Source of the DNA: Bacteroidales bacterium UBA1754 | GTDB taxonomy: Bacteria; Bacteroidota; Bacteroidia; Bacteroidales; Paludibacteraceae | NCBI GenBank assembly: GCA_002315615.1 | Contig: DCHK01000054.1 | Span: 1 to 40,602 of the forward strand | Direction: 5' to 3' | DNA: 40,602 bases | In this document: piece by piece, positions 25,176 through 33,162 of the stretch | How the letters are laid out: each line of letters starts with the position of its first letter | Numbering within the stretch: the first letter of the stretch is position 1 | Made by a program: the position numbers and the translations under genes | Notes under the pieces: model-generated | What the model saw: only the letters and a program-made list of their open reading frames with translations | Database searches by the model: none | Told to the model about the DNA's origin: nothing

Positions 25176-26825
25176 TTATCTCATCTCTTTGTATTTGTTA
25201 ATCAAACCATTGGTTGAAGAATCGTGGCTTGCCACTTTTTCGTTTCCTTTCAATTCTGGAAGAATAACATTTGCCAATTGTTTGCCAAGTTGAACGCCCC
25301 ATTGGTCGAAACTGAAAATGTTCCAAATAATACCTTGAGTGAAGATTTTGTGTTCGTACATAGCAATCAAAGAACCCAATGTTCTTGGAGTCAATTTCTT
25401 GAACAAGATAGAGTTTGTAGGAATGTTTCCTTTGAATACCATATATGGCAAAAGCATTGCAATGTCTTCGTCAGACTTGCCTTGTGCTTTTAGTTCTGCA
25501 GTAACTTGTTCGGCAGTTTTTCCCATCATCATTGCTTCTGGCTGAGCAAAGAAGTTAGCCAACAATTTTGGATGGTGGTCGCCTATTGGGTTTTGCGAAA
25601 TAGCAGGGGCCATAAAGTCGCAAGGAATCATTTTTGTACCTTGGTGAATCAACTGATAGAAAGCGTGTTGTCCGTTAGTACCAGGTTCGCCCCAAAGAAT
25701 TGGACCAGTTTGGTATGAAACTTCTTTTCCATTGCGGTCAACGTATTTACCATTGCTTTCCATATTTCCTTGTTGGAAATAAGCAGAAAAACGGTGCATA
25801 TATTGGTCGTAAGGGAGAATTGCTTCTGTTTCGGCACCATAGAAATTGTTGTACCAAATACCAATCAAAGCCAAGATAACAGGAATGTTCTTGTCAAAAG
25901 CAGCACTACTGAAGTGGTTATCCATTGCGTGTGCACCTTCCAACAATTCTTGGTAGTTTTCAAAACCTATTGAACAAGCGATAGAAAGACCAATTGCACT
26001 CCACAAAGAGTAACGTCCGCCTACCCAATCCCAAAATTCGAACATATTGTTTGTATCAATACCAAAAGCAGCAACGGCTTTAGCATTTGTACTCAATGCA
26101 ACGAAGTGTTTTGCAACTGCTTTTTCGTCTTTTGCAACGTTCAAAAACCATTCTTTTGCAGTATTGGCATTTGTCATTGTTTCGAGCGTAGTAAATGTTT
26201 TAGAAGCAACAATGAACAATGTTGTTTCAGGATTTACTTTCTTCAATGTTTCTGCCATATGCGTACCATCAATGTTCGATACAAAATGGTTGGTGATGTT
26301 TGGTTTTTTGTATGGTTTAAGGGCTTCGGTAACCATCAAAGGACCAAGGTCAGAACCACCAATACCAATGTTTACGATATCTGTAATTGCTTTGCCTGTG
26401 TAACCTTTCCACTCACCAGAAATGATTTTGTTCGAGAAATCTTTCATTTGTGCAAGAACGCGATTTACATCTGGCATTACATCTTTGCCATCAGAAAGAA
26501 TTGGTTTGTTGCTACGATTACGAAGTGCAATATGAAGCACCGAGCGTTTCTCTGTTTTGTTGATTTTTTTGCCAGTAAATTCTGCTTCGATAGCGGATTT
26601 CAGACCACACTCTTCAGCCAATTTTACCAAAAGTGACATTACTTTTTCATCAACAATATTCTTTGAGAAATCAACGAAAATATCTTCGAACTGCAAAGAA
26701 TATTTTTCGGCACGTTTTGCGTCGGTAGCAAACAACGCCTTCATTTGTGTTCCCTTGAATGTGGCAAAGTATTTTTCCAATTCTTTCCACGCATTTGTTT
26801 GGGTTGGATTAATTGTAGGTAACAT
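25176..26825 (-). CDS. pgi: Pgi, glucose-6-phosphate isomerase
   Basis: Pgi interconverts glucose 6-phosphate and fructose 6-phosphate in glycolysis and gluconeogenesis. The 549-residue protein has the two SIS-fold signatures: WVGGRYSLWSAIGLS in the middle and FDQWGVQLGKQLANVI near the end, plus the phosphate-binding NIGIGGSDLGP and VASKTFTT. Length is normal for the large bacterial form. It is the third gene of a lysS-gpsA-pgi set with 46 bases between gpsA and pgi. That spacer holds a copy of the AT-rich GTTTAGTGTTT motif. Confidence 0.98.
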   Translation of the reverse strand: MLPTINPTQTNAWKELEKYFATFKGTQMKALFATDAKRAEKYSLQFEDIFVDFSKNIVDEKVMSLLVKLAEECGLKSAIEAEFTGKKINKTEKRSVLHIALRNRSNKPILSDGKDVMPDVNRVLAQMKDFSNKIISGEWKGYTGKAITDIVNIGIGGSDLGPLMVTEALKPYKKPNITNHFVSNIDGTHMAETLKKVNPETTLFIVASKTFTTLETMTNANTAKEWFLNVAKDEKAVAKHFVALSTNAKAVAAFGIDTNNMFEFWDWVGGRYSLWSAIGLSIACSIGFENYQELLEGAHAMDNHFSSAAFDKNIPVILALIGIWYNNFYGAETEAILPYDQYMHRFSAYFQQGNMESNGKYVDRNGKEVSYQTGPILWGEPGTNGQHAFYQLIHQGTKMIPCDFMAPAISQNPIGDHHPKLLANFFAQPEAMMMGKTAEQVTAELKAQGKSDEDIAMLLPYMVFKGNIPTNSILFKKLTPRTLGSLIAMYEHKIFTQGIIWNIFSFDQWGVQLGKQLANVILPELKGNEKVASHDSSTNGLINKYKEMR

Positions 26826-26835
26826 ACGTTTATTA

Positions 26836-26856
26836 TGTTTAGTGTTTTATGTTTAA
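26836..26856. repeat. Intergenic GTTTAGTGTTT motif, copy 2
   Basis: This near-copy of the motif at 17652-17669 lies between gpsA and pgi, just before the pgi start codon. Confidence 0.5.
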
Positions 26857-26871
26857 TATTTATGCACTCTT

Positions 26872-27873
26872 CTATCTCAAATTTTCGGTCAGAAGTGTAA
26901 TTTCAATCGCTGGTGCAATTCTTCCGTAAAGAATATTGTAAACTGCATCGAGAATTGGCATATTAACGTGATATTTCGCATCGTTAATTTCTTTCATACA
27001 TTTGGTAGCATAATAACCTTCGGCTATCATTTCCATTTCGGTTTGGGCAATTTTTACCGAATAACCTTTACCGAGCATTGTTCCAAACATACGGTTACGA
27101 CTGAATTTAGAATACGAAGTAACGAGCAAATCGCCCATATAAACAGACTCTTTAATGTTTCGCACGTGGGCTTCGTTTACTGTATTGATGAAGCGTTCCA
27201 TTTCTTGCATTGCATTTGATACAAGCACTGCTTGGAAGTTATCTCCATATTTCAAACCGTGGCAAATACCTGCTGCAATGGCGTACACGTTTTTCAAAAC
27301 TGACGAATACTCAATGCCCACAACGTCTTCGGTTACGGTTGTCTTTATGGTATTGCTTTGAATCCACTGAGCAAAAACACGTGCTTTTTCGCGACTTGCA
27401 CACGAAATAGTCAAATACGAAAGTCTGTCCATCGCCACTTCTTCGGCGTGACAAGGACCAGCAATGACCATCATATTTTCTTCTGGCACATTGTATTTTT
27501 CGTGAAAAAATGTTGACATAATCATATTATCTTCTGGCACAATACCTTTGATGGCAGAGATAATAACTTTTTGTTCCAAATTGCTACGCAACTTTCTTAA
27601 ATGTTGCTTCAAATAAGGCGAAGGCGTAGCAAAAATCAATGTATCAGAATTTCTAATTACCTGATTGAGTTTGGTTGAGAAATTGATGCGATTTACATCA
27701 AAATGAGTTGTCGATAAATAAGCGGGATTATGTCCTAATCTTTTGAAATCGTCAATCCTATCTTGTCGGCGCATATACCAATTGATAGAATCGGTTTTTG
27801 CCAAAACTATCTTGGCAATGGCTGTTGCCCAACTTCCGCCGCCTATAATTCCAATTTTTCCTGGAAATTCCAT
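26872..27873 (-). CDS. gpsA: GpsA, glycerol-3-phosphate dehydrogenase [NAD(P)+]
   Basis: GpsA reduces dihydroxyacetone phosphate to sn-glycerol 3-phosphate, the backbone of phospholipids. The 333-residue protein starts with the dinucleotide-binding motif KIGIIGGGSWATAIAKI and contains KGIVPEDNM, AGPCHAEEVA and the substrate-binding block around LKNVYAIAAGICHGLKYGDN. The ATG at 27873 is right: it precedes the Rossmann motif by six residues, whereas a longer frame runs back into lysS. The start lies one base after the lysS stop, so translation of the two is probably coupled. Confidence 0.97.
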   Translation of the reverse strand: MEFPGKIGIIGGGSWATAIAKIVLAKTDSINWYMRRQDRIDDFKRLGHNPAYLSTTHFDVNRINFSTKLNQVIRNSDTLIFATPSPYLKQHLRKLRSNLEQKVIISAIKGIVPEDNMIMSTFFHEKYNVPEENMMVIAGPCHAEEVAMDRLSYLTISCASREKARVFAQWIQSNTIKTTVTEDVVGIEYSSVLKNVYAIAAGICHGLKYGDNFQAVLVSNAMQEMERFINTVNEAHVRNIKESVYMGDLLVTSYSKFSRNRMFGTMLGKGYSVKIAQTEMEMIAEGYYATKCMKEINDAKYHVNMPILDAVYNILYGRIAPAIEITLLTENLR

Positions 27874-27874
27874 A

Positions 27875-29602
27875 TTATTCTTTATTTGAGTTAGCAACCC
27901 AACCAGCAACTTCTTCTGGTTTTGGATTTTGTAAACCTAATTTCATTTTTTTGTTTAATCCACAAATATCTTGGTGCAATTTGTTAGGATTCAAAGATTT
28001 AAGACTTTCAATCGTCATAAATCCTGCTTTTTGAAGCACAGCAATCCAATCTTGTGGCACACCAATTTCTAAATATTTGTCATCACTATCTTTTTTAGCC
28101 ACTTTTTCTGGACGCATTTGCGGGAAGAACAACACTTCTTGTATGGTCGATTGCCCAGTCATAAGCATCACAAGGCGGTCTATACCAATGCCGATACCCG
28201 ATGTAGGAGGCATACCATATTGCAACGCGCGCAAGAAATCTTGATCGATTATCATTGCCTCATCGTCGCCCTTGTCAGCCAAGCGCATTTGTTCTTTGAA
28301 GCGTTCTTCTTGGTCAATCGGGTCGTTCAATTCAGAATAGGCATTAGCCAATTCTTTTCCATTCACCATCAATTCAAAACGTTCTGTAAGTCCTGGTTTC
28401 GAGCGGTGCATTTTGGTAAGTGGCGACATTTCTACAGGATAGTCGGTAATGAATGTCGGTTGTATGTATGTGCCTTCGCAGAAAGCACCGAAAATTTCGT
28501 CAATCAATTTGCCTTTGCCCATTGTGTCGTCAATGTCCTCCATTTTGAGTTCTTCGCAAATGGCACGAATTTCATCTTCGTTTTTACCCGTAAGGTCGTA
28601 ACCCGTTTTCTCTTTTATTGCTTCCAAAATTGGCAGACGGCGATATGGTGCTTTGAAACTGATAGTTTTTCCATCAATCACGCTTTCGCTTGTGCCATTG
28701 GTAGCAATGCAAATACGTTCGAGCAACTTTTCGGTAAAACTCATCATCCAATTGTAATCTTTGTACTGAACATAAAGTTCCATACAAGTAAATTCTGGAT
28801 TATGATTGCGGTCCATACCTTCGTTACGGAAATTTTTTCCAATTTCGTACACACCTTCAAAACCACCTACAATCAAGCGTTTCAAATACAACTCGGTAGC
28901 GATGCGCAAATACAAATCAACATCGAGCGAATTGTGGTGTGTAATGAAAGGACGAGCACTTGCACCACCCGGGATAGATTGCAAAATAGGCGTTTCTACT
29001 TCGGTATAACCTGCTTCATCGAGTGCCGAACGCAATGTTTTGATTACTGTGGCACGTTTAAGGAATGTATTTTTAATGCCATCGTTCACTATCAAATCGA
29101 CGTAACGCTGACGATAGCGCAATTCTGGGTCGTCGAAGGCATCGTAAGCAACGCCATCTTTGTATTTAACTATAGGAAGTGGTTTGAGGGATTTTGAAAG
29201 CACCGTAAGTTCTTTTGCGTGAACGCTTATCTCGCCCATTTGGGTGCGAAATACAAAACCTTTGATGCCAATGATATCACCGATATCTAAAAGTTTCTTG
29301 AATACGGTGTTGTACATTTCTGGTTGCGCCTCGGTAGAAATATCGTCGCGCGAAACATAAACTTGTATTCTTCCTTTTGAGTCTTGAATTTCGATAAATG
29401 ACGCCTTGCCCATTATTCGGCGGCTCATCATACGTCCGGCTATTGTTACTTGACGTTGTTCTGTTTCTGAAAATTCGTTTTTAATGTCAGCAGAAAATGC
29501 GTTTACTTCGTATTCTTTTGCTGGATAAGGTTCAATTCCCATTGCACGAAGTTCGTCGAGACTTTTTCGGCGAAGCATTTCTTGTTCACTTAATTCTGCC
29601 AT
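27875..29602 (-). CDS. lysS: LysS, lysyl-tRNA synthetase (class II)
   Basis: LysS charges tRNA-Lys with lysine. The 575-residue protein has the N-terminal OB-fold anticodon-binding domain (about 50-150, including RQVTIAGRMMSRRIMGK) and the class II core: motif 2 FRNEGMDRNHNPEFT and motif 3 GIGIGIDRLVMLMTG. After motif 3 and its FFPQMRP end it continues for about 70 residues (ending LNPNKLHQDICGLNKKMKL and a short tail), an extension absent from E. coli LysS but expected in Bacteroidota. It heads the lysS-gpsA-pgi operon; a TATTTTTG element lies 28 bases upstream. Confidence 0.98.
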   Translation of the reverse strand: MAELSEQEMLRRKSLDELRAMGIEPYPAKEYEVNAFSADIKNEFSETEQRQVTIAGRMMSRRIMGKASFIEIQDSKGRIQVYVSRDDISTEAQPEMYNTVFKKLLDIGDIIGIKGFVFRTQMGEISVHAKELTVLSKSLKPLPIVKYKDGVAYDAFDDPELRYRQRYVDLIVNDGIKNTFLKRATVIKTLRSALDEAGYTEVETPILQSIPGGASARPFITHHNSLDVDLYLRIATELYLKRLIVGGFEGVYEIGKNFRNEGMDRNHNPEFTCMELYVQYKDYNWMMSFTEKLLERICIATNGTSESVIDGKTISFKAPYRRLPILEAIKEKTGYDLTGKNEDEIRAICEELKMEDIDDTMGKGKLIDEIFGAFCEGTYIQPTFITDYPVEMSPLTKMHRSKPGLTERFELMVNGKELANAYSELNDPIDQEERFKEQMRLADKGDDEAMIIDQDFLRALQYGMPPTSGIGIGIDRLVMLMTGQSTIQEVLFFPQMRPEKVAKKDSDDKYLEIGVPQDWIAVLQKAGFMTIESLKSLNPNKLHQDICGLNKKMKLGLQNPKPEEVAGWVANSNKE

Positions 29603-29629
29603 ATTTTTCTATATAATTTTTACAATTTG

Positions 29630-29637
29630 CAAAAATA
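29630..29637 (-). promoter_or_regulatory. -7 element of the lysS-gpsA-pgi operon
   Basis: On the minus strand TATTTTTG matches TAnnTTTG. No convincing TTTG lies at the expected distance upstream. Confidence 0.4.
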
Positions 29638-29747
29638 CAATTTTTATCTGACAAAACGTGTTTGTATTTCGCAAATTTGCACTTCGTTCGTTTTGGAATT
29701 ATCACAAAAATGCCTACAAAAAAGGACTTTGATGGTATATTTTGTGA

Positions 29748-30014
29748 TTATTTTGAAGTGGAGTTGTTTTTCTCCAACACTTTTTTCAGTGCCGTAGCCA
29801 ATTGGTCGGGACAAGAAGTAGGTTTGTAGCCACAACGAATGCCTTGCAATTTGGCAATTACTTGCTCCACAGGCATACCTTCTACAAGTTTTGAAATGCC
29901 TTGCAAATTGCCATTGCAACCTCCGTAGTAAAGTACATTTTTCAGTATTCCGTCTTCTATCTCGAAGTCGATTTGCTGACTGCAAGTTCCTTGTGTTTTA
30001 TAACGATATTTCAT
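29748..30014 (-). CDS. TSCPD domain protein (TIGR03905-like)
   Basis: This 88-residue protein is a stand-alone TSCPD domain. The family motif TSCPDQLATAL stands near the C-terminus and the first part has YYGGCNGNLQGIS and GIRCGYKPTSC, placing four of its cysteines in conserved spots. TSCPD domains also occur at the end of some class II ribonucleotide reductases; the role of the stand-alone form is not settled. I chose ATG 30014 because it overlaps the miaA stop as ATGA, implying coupled translation, and gives the usual family length. A longer in-frame start inside miaA is unlikely. Confidence 0.85.
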   Translation of the reverse strand: MKYRYKTQGTCSQQIDFEIEDGILKNVLYYGGCNGNLQGISKLVEGMPVEQVIAKLQGIRCGYKPTSCPDQLATALKKVLEKNNSTSK

Positions 30015-30931
30015 AATTTTTCTATTTCCTCCAATGCAATTTTTACTTTTTCCTCCATTGGGAGCATTGCGTCTATCCAATGAATTTTGGTGCCACGTTT
30101 TTCCATTCCCCTAAACCACGTCATTTGGCGTTTGGCAAACTGATGAATAGCAATTTCGAGTTGCTCAAACATTTCGTCGTAGGTGAGGTTGCCAAGCACA
30201 TAATTTGTCAAATATTTGTATTCCAAACCATAATAAATAAGGTCTTCGGGGGCAATGCCTTTGTCGAGCAACGCACGCACCTCGTCAACCATACCTTGTT
30301 TAAGGCGTTCTTTCAAGCGCAATGTTATGCGTCGCCTACGTTCTTCGCGGTCGATATCAAGTCCGAGAATTATTTTTTTTTCGGGATTTATGGAAAAATC
30401 AGGATTCTCGATGGTGTTTTTCGATTGATAATCAGCAATTTCTATAGCACGAATAGCACGCTTCTTGGTTTCTACATCGGTAGTGTTGTGCAACGGACCA
30501 TACGAAGCGAGAACATCAGTCAATTCCGCTAAAGTTTTTTGTTCCAACTCAGCACGAAGCGACTTATTTTCTGGCACATTTTGAATGTTATAATCCTTCA
30601 ACACCGCCTCAAGATAAAGTCCAGTTCCACCACAAAGAATGAGGTTTTCTTTTTCTGTAGAACGTTCGTTGAAAACTCGACAAAAATCGCGTTTATACTC
30701 AAAAAGATTGTATTTGTATCCTGCCTCGGCAATGTCTATTAAATGATACGGAATTTTTTTGCCATTTATTTGATATTCAGACAAATCCTTGCCAGTACCC
30801 AAGTCCATACCACGATACACCTGACGAGAGTCGGCACTGATAATTTCAGCATCGAGACTATCAGCCAAAGCCACGGCAAAAGACGTCTTGCCACAAGCCG
30901 TTGGACCAAGTATGGTAATAAGGTTCGACAT
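30011..30931 (-). CDS. miaA: MiaA, tRNA dimethylallyltransferase
   Basis: MiaA adds a dimethylallyl group to A37 of tRNAs that read codons starting with U. The 306-residue protein has the P-loop GPTACGKTSFAVALA, the signature ISADSRQVYRGMDLGTGK, the LCGGTGLYLEAVL segment and the tRNA-binding end RQMTWFRGMEKRG. The ATG at 30931 is the natural start; the TTG one codon earlier is unlikely. A 41-residue lipoprotein gene ends 14 bases before it, and a TSCPD gene overlaps its stop by four bases, so all three appear to form one operon. Confidence 0.97.
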   Translation of the reverse strand: MSNLITILGPTACGKTSFAVALADSLDAEIISADSRQVYRGMDLGTGKDLSEYQINGKKIPYHLIDIAEAGYKYNLFEYKRDFCRVFNERSTEKENLILCGGTGLYLEAVLKDYNIQNVPENKSLRAELEQKTLAELTDVLASYGPLHNTTDVETKKRAIRAIEIADYQSKNTIENPDFSINPEKKIILGLDIDREERRRRITLRLKERLKQGMVDEVRALLDKGIAPEDLIYYGLEYKYLTNYVLGNLTYDEMFEQLEIAIHQFAKRQMTWFRGMEKRGTKIHWIDAMLPMEEKVKIALEEIEKL

Positions 30932-30945
30932 CAACCGAGCCAGCG

Positions 30946-31071
30946 TTATGCTTCTTCTTGAACCAATTCAGTTTCGGCAGTATTGTCGGACTGAAGGCAG
31001 CCACAACCGTGAGATGTTTGACACGAAACGAACAAAACAACACTTGCAGCAACAGTCAATAATATTTTCAT
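30946..31071 (-). CDS. Small Cys-containing lipoprotein (41 residues)
   Basis: This short gene was found by reading the minus strand directly. It encodes 41 residues starting MKILLTVAASVVLFVSC, a full lipoprotein signal with the lipidated Cys at position 17. The mature part of 25 residues has SHGCGC near the start and an acidic end (ETELVQEEA). A TATCTTTG -7 element lies 20 bases upstream on the same strand, and miaA starts 14 bases after its stop. A longer frame over the same bases (30861-31052) has no such features and is a shadow. No family is recognised; size and the lipobox suggest a small periplasm-facing membrane lipoprotein. Confidence 0.72.
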   Translation of the reverse strand: MKILLTVAASVVLFVSCQTSHGCGCLQSDNTAETELVQEEA

Positions 31072-31091
31072 TTTGTTTTATATTTTTCTTC

Positions 31092-31099
31092 CAAAGATA
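31092..31099 (-). promoter_or_regulatory. -7 element of the small lipoprotein-miaA operon
   Basis: On the minus strand TATCTTTG matches TAnnTTTG, 20 bases before the lipoprotein start. It faces the mscL promoter. Confidence 0.5.
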
Positions 31100-31122
31100 A
31101 CTGCTTTTTTTGGAAAAAATTA

Positions 31123-31130
31123 TACTTTTG
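31123..31130 (+). promoter_or_regulatory. -7 element of mscL
   Basis: TACTTTTG matches TAnnTTTG, 28 bases before the mscL start. The upstream element is only a partial match (ACTG at 31100-31103, spacing 19). Confidence 0.45.
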
Positions 31131-31158
31131 TCGCAATCAACTAAAAAAATATCAATTT

Positions 31159-31605
31159 ATGAAATTATTAAATGAATTCAAAGAGTTCGCCATGCGCGGA
31201 AACGTCGTTGACATGGCAGTCGGTGTGATTATTGGTGGTGCTTTCGGCAAAATCGTTTCATCATTTGTAGCAGATGTTATTATGCCTCCTATCGGTTTGT
31301 TGGTTGGTGGTGTAAACTTCACCGATTTGAAATTCGAAATGAAAGCCGCTGCACCTGCAGTGCTTGATGAAGCAGGAAACGTAGTAAAAGAAGCAACTGA
31401 AGCAGTTACTCTTAATTATGGTAACTTCTTGCAAGTTACTTTCGACTTCCTTATCATCGCTTTCTGTATTTTTATGTTCATCAAATTCCTTTCTAACTTC
31501 AAGAAGAAAGAAGAAGAGAAACCTGCAGAACCAGCAGCAGAACCAGAACCAACAAAAGAAGAACTTTTGCTTACAGAAATTCGCGACTTGTTGAAAAATA
31601 AGTAA
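31159..31605 (+). CDS. mscL: MscL, large-conductance mechanosensitive channel
   Basis: MscL opens under membrane tension to release solutes during osmotic downshock. The 148-residue protein has the N-terminal amphipathic helix and first helix (FKEFAMRGNVVDMAVGVIIG), the periplasmic loop and the second helix (FLIIAFCIFMFIKFL). The charged cytoplasmic end has a Pro/Glu-rich stretch (EEEKPAEPAAEPEPTKEE) before the final C-terminal helix, slightly longer than in E. coli MscL. The gene is a single unit with its own -7 element and terminator. Confidence 0.97.
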   Translation: MKLLNEFKEFAMRGNVVDMAVGVIIGGAFGKIVSSFVADVIMPPIGLLVGGVNFTDLKFEMKAAAPAVLDEAGNVVKEATEAVTLNYGNFLQVTFDFLIIAFCIFMFIKFLSNFKKKEEEKPAEPAAEPEPTKEELLLTEIRDLLKNK

Positions 31606-31654
31606 GAAGCGAGATTCGAGAAACAAGATTCGAGAATCAAGTGATAAAAAAGTA

Positions 31655-31690
31655 AAAATCGGGAACCAAAAGTTCTCGATTTTCTTTTTG
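31655..31690 (+). terminator. Terminator of mscL
   Basis: AAAATCGGGAAC (31655-31666) pairs with GTTCTCGATTTT (31672-31683) with one G-T pair, followed by a T-rich run. Before it, AGATTCGAGAA occurs twice about 14 bases apart, a short tandem duplication. Confidence 0.8.
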
Positions 31691-31710
31691 TGCGTTCTTT
31701 TTGGACTATT

Positions 31711-31768
31711 AAAATTGTCAATCAACTGACAATTTTTACGTAAATTTTGTCAATGAACTGACAATTTT
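31711..31768. repeat. 58-bp direct repeat, downstream copy, flanking the ATPase gene
   Basis: This copy matches 32935-32992 at 56 of 58 positions in the same orientation. It holds two TTGTCA-N6-TGACAA palindromes whose starts are 32 bases apart (31715 and 31747). The first has a perfect 10-base stem. It lies 10 bases past the ATPase stop codon. Confidence 0.93.
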
Positions 31769-31778
31769 AATACTTTAA

Positions 31779-32909
31779 CTATACGAAATTCAAGTAATTA
31801 TTCTTGTTAATCACTTCATAAACAGCGGATTGGTAATTATCTGCAAACGCTTTGGGACATTGAGGAGATTTTTCGCCTTTCTTAATTTCAAACGCTAACA
31901 TATTTTGCGATTCTACCTCGATTAAATCAATTTCTTGTTGGTCGTAGGTTCGCCAAAAGTAGAAGTCTTTGCCGAGCAGGTTGTTGTGATTTTGCTTAAC
32001 TCTTTCGCCTATAATATAATTCTCCCAAAGTGCACCGCCATCTTGTCGCAAACTCAATGGAGAAAAATTATTGATTATCGCATTTCTTATGCCGTTATCG
32101 TAAAAATACCATTTGCCTGCCTTTGAAATTTCCTTTCGCAAATTTCTTGCAAACCCACCTAACCTATACACCACAAACACTTTACTAAGCAAATCGAGAT
32201 ATTTCTCGACAGTATTTTTGCTTATGCCAAGTTGTTTCCCCAACTCGTCGTATGCGACCTCCTCGCCCATTTGAAATGCTATCAAGCGAAGCAAATCTCT
32301 CATTTTTTGTGAATTTTTCAGACCATCTATCATCAGAATATCTTTTAGCAAATAGGCATTCACTATTTCGCGTAAATAATTGGCTCGCTGCGCATCATTA
32401 TCCATTTTCACCACATCGGGATATGCACCATAAAGCAAACGCATTTCAAGGTTTTGACGTGTTTGCAAAAGTGTTTCGTTCTTTCGTAATTCGCTTTGTG
32501 CAAAAGGAGTGAGCAAAAACATTGACGACCTACCGACCAGCGGCTCGCCCACCACATTTTTCAAATCGAACGAAGACGACCCACTTGCTATTACACGCAC
32601 TCCTGGAACTTCATCGACAATGAGTTTCAGTTTTGCACCAATATTTGGGATATTTTGCGCCTCGTCTATTGCCAACAAATCAATATTCTCCAACAAACGA
32701 CGATAGTTGGCTATGCTTTGCTCTTGCAAAAGCATTTGAGAATCGTAATCTTCTCCATTTAGCAACATTGTTTTGCCAGAAAAAGAGTTTATAATTTGTT
32801 GCATAAGAACGGTTTTACCCACACGCCTCGCCCCAAAAATAAGCACCGCTTTGTTGGGTAACAGACTATCCTTTACTTTTTGATATATTGCACGATTTAT
32901 GTTCTCCAT
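31779..32909 (-). CDS. AAA_14/DUF4143 ATPase
   Basis: This 376-residue protein has an N-terminal AAA-type ATPase domain (Walker A GARRVGKT at 26-33, Walker B LLAIDEAQ at 78-85, sensor-like VIASGSSSFDL). A winged-helix-like part follows (LGKQLGISKNTVEKYLDLL), then a C-terminal DUF4143 domain. That domain has Asp328 in QEIDLIE and Glu341-x-Lys343 in AFEIKKG, the pattern of the PD-(D/E)XK nuclease fold. The family is often multicopy in Bacteroidota and its function is not established. The ATG at 32909 is used; a longer frame starting with TTG runs into the upstream repeat. The gene has its own promoter and is bounded on both sides by copies of a 58-bp repeat, unlike any other gene in the window. 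Confidence 0.92.
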   Translation of the reverse strand: MENINRAIYQKVKDSLLPNKAVLIFGARRVGKTVLMQQIINSFSGKTMLLNGEDYDSQMLLQEQSIANYRRLLENIDLLAIDEAQNIPNIGAKLKLIVDEVPGVRVIASGSSSFDLKNVVGEPLVGRSSMFLLTPFAQSELRKNETLLQTRQNLEMRLLYGAYPDVVKMDNDAQRANYLREIVNAYLLKDILMIDGLKNSQKMRDLLRLIAFQMGEEVAYDELGKQLGISKNTVEKYLDLLSKVFVVYRLGGFARNLRKEISKAGKWYFYDNGIRNAIINNFSPLSLRQDGGALWENYIIGERVKQNHNNLLGKDFYFWRTYDQQEIDLIEVESQNMLAFEIKKGEKSPQCPKAFADNYQSAVYEVINKNNYLNFV

Positions 32910-32924
32910 AGCCGTTATTTTTTG

Positions 32925-32957
32925 CAAATATATAAAAATTGTCAATCAACTGACAAT
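32925..32957 (-). promoter_or_regulatory. Promoter of the ATPase gene, overlapped by a palindrome
   Basis: On the minus strand TATATTTG (32925-32932) matches TAnnTTTG, and ATTG (32954-32957) lies 21 bases upstream. The palindrome TTGTCA-N6-TGACAA (32939-32956) fills the spacer and overlaps the upstream element, a good place for a repressor. The leader would be about nine bases. Confidence 0.55.
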
Positions 32958-32992
32958 TTTTACGTAAATTTTGTCAATTAACTGACGATTTT
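32935..32992. repeat. 58-bp direct repeat, upstream copy, flanking the ATPase gene
   Basis: This second copy differs from 31711-31768 at two positions, both in the second palindrome. It lies 25 bases before the ATPase start codon. Sequence identity stops abruptly at both ends of the unit. Confidence 0.93.
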
Positions 32993-33038
32993 TACGAATA
33001 CGAGAACCAAGGTAACAATGAAATTCACGTAAAACGCA

Positions 33039-33085
33039 GTAGAGACGCCATAATATAACGTATTTTACTTATAATCAATAAATTA
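33039..33085. repeat. GTAGAGACG repeat element, degenerate copy
   Basis: It begins GTAGAGACGCCATA and shares ATAATCAAT with the copy at 33111-33156, but its second palindrome arm has decayed. Confidence 0.65.
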
Positions 33086-33110
33086 TAAATGTTTTTTATG
33101 TGATAAAAAC

Positions 33111-33156
33111 GTAGAGACGCCATATTATGACGTCTCTACTGATAATCAATGTATTA
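33111..33156. repeat. GTAGAGACG palindromic repeat element, intact copy
   Basis: GTAGAGACG (33111-33119) and CGTCTCTAC (33131-33139) are perfect 9-base arms. This GTAGAGACG type of palindrome recurs between genes in Bacteroidota. The two copies occupy most of the gene-free stretch 33003-33162. Confidence 0.72.
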
Positions 33157-33162
33157 CGATTT

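Noticed and set aside
28118..29197. Long plus-strand open frame of 359 residues
   Set aside because: It lies antisense to lysS, whose domains are complete. Its sequence is rich in Phe, His and Cys, typical of a shadow frame in this base composition.
29701..29748. Inverted repeat ATCACAAAA / TTTTGTGAT after the TSCPD gene
   Set aside because: The arms are 9 bases but about 30 bases apart with no T-run in the right place, so it is not a convincing terminator or operator.
30861..31052. Minus-strand frame of 63 residues upstream of miaA
   Set aside because: It overlaps the lipoprotein gene and the miaA start in another frame and has no recognisable signal or domain. The 41-residue frame explains the region better.
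31711..31768. CRISPR-like tandem palindromic repeats
   Set aside because: Only two units per copy, the spacing is part of the repeat and identical in both copies, and no cas genes are present.
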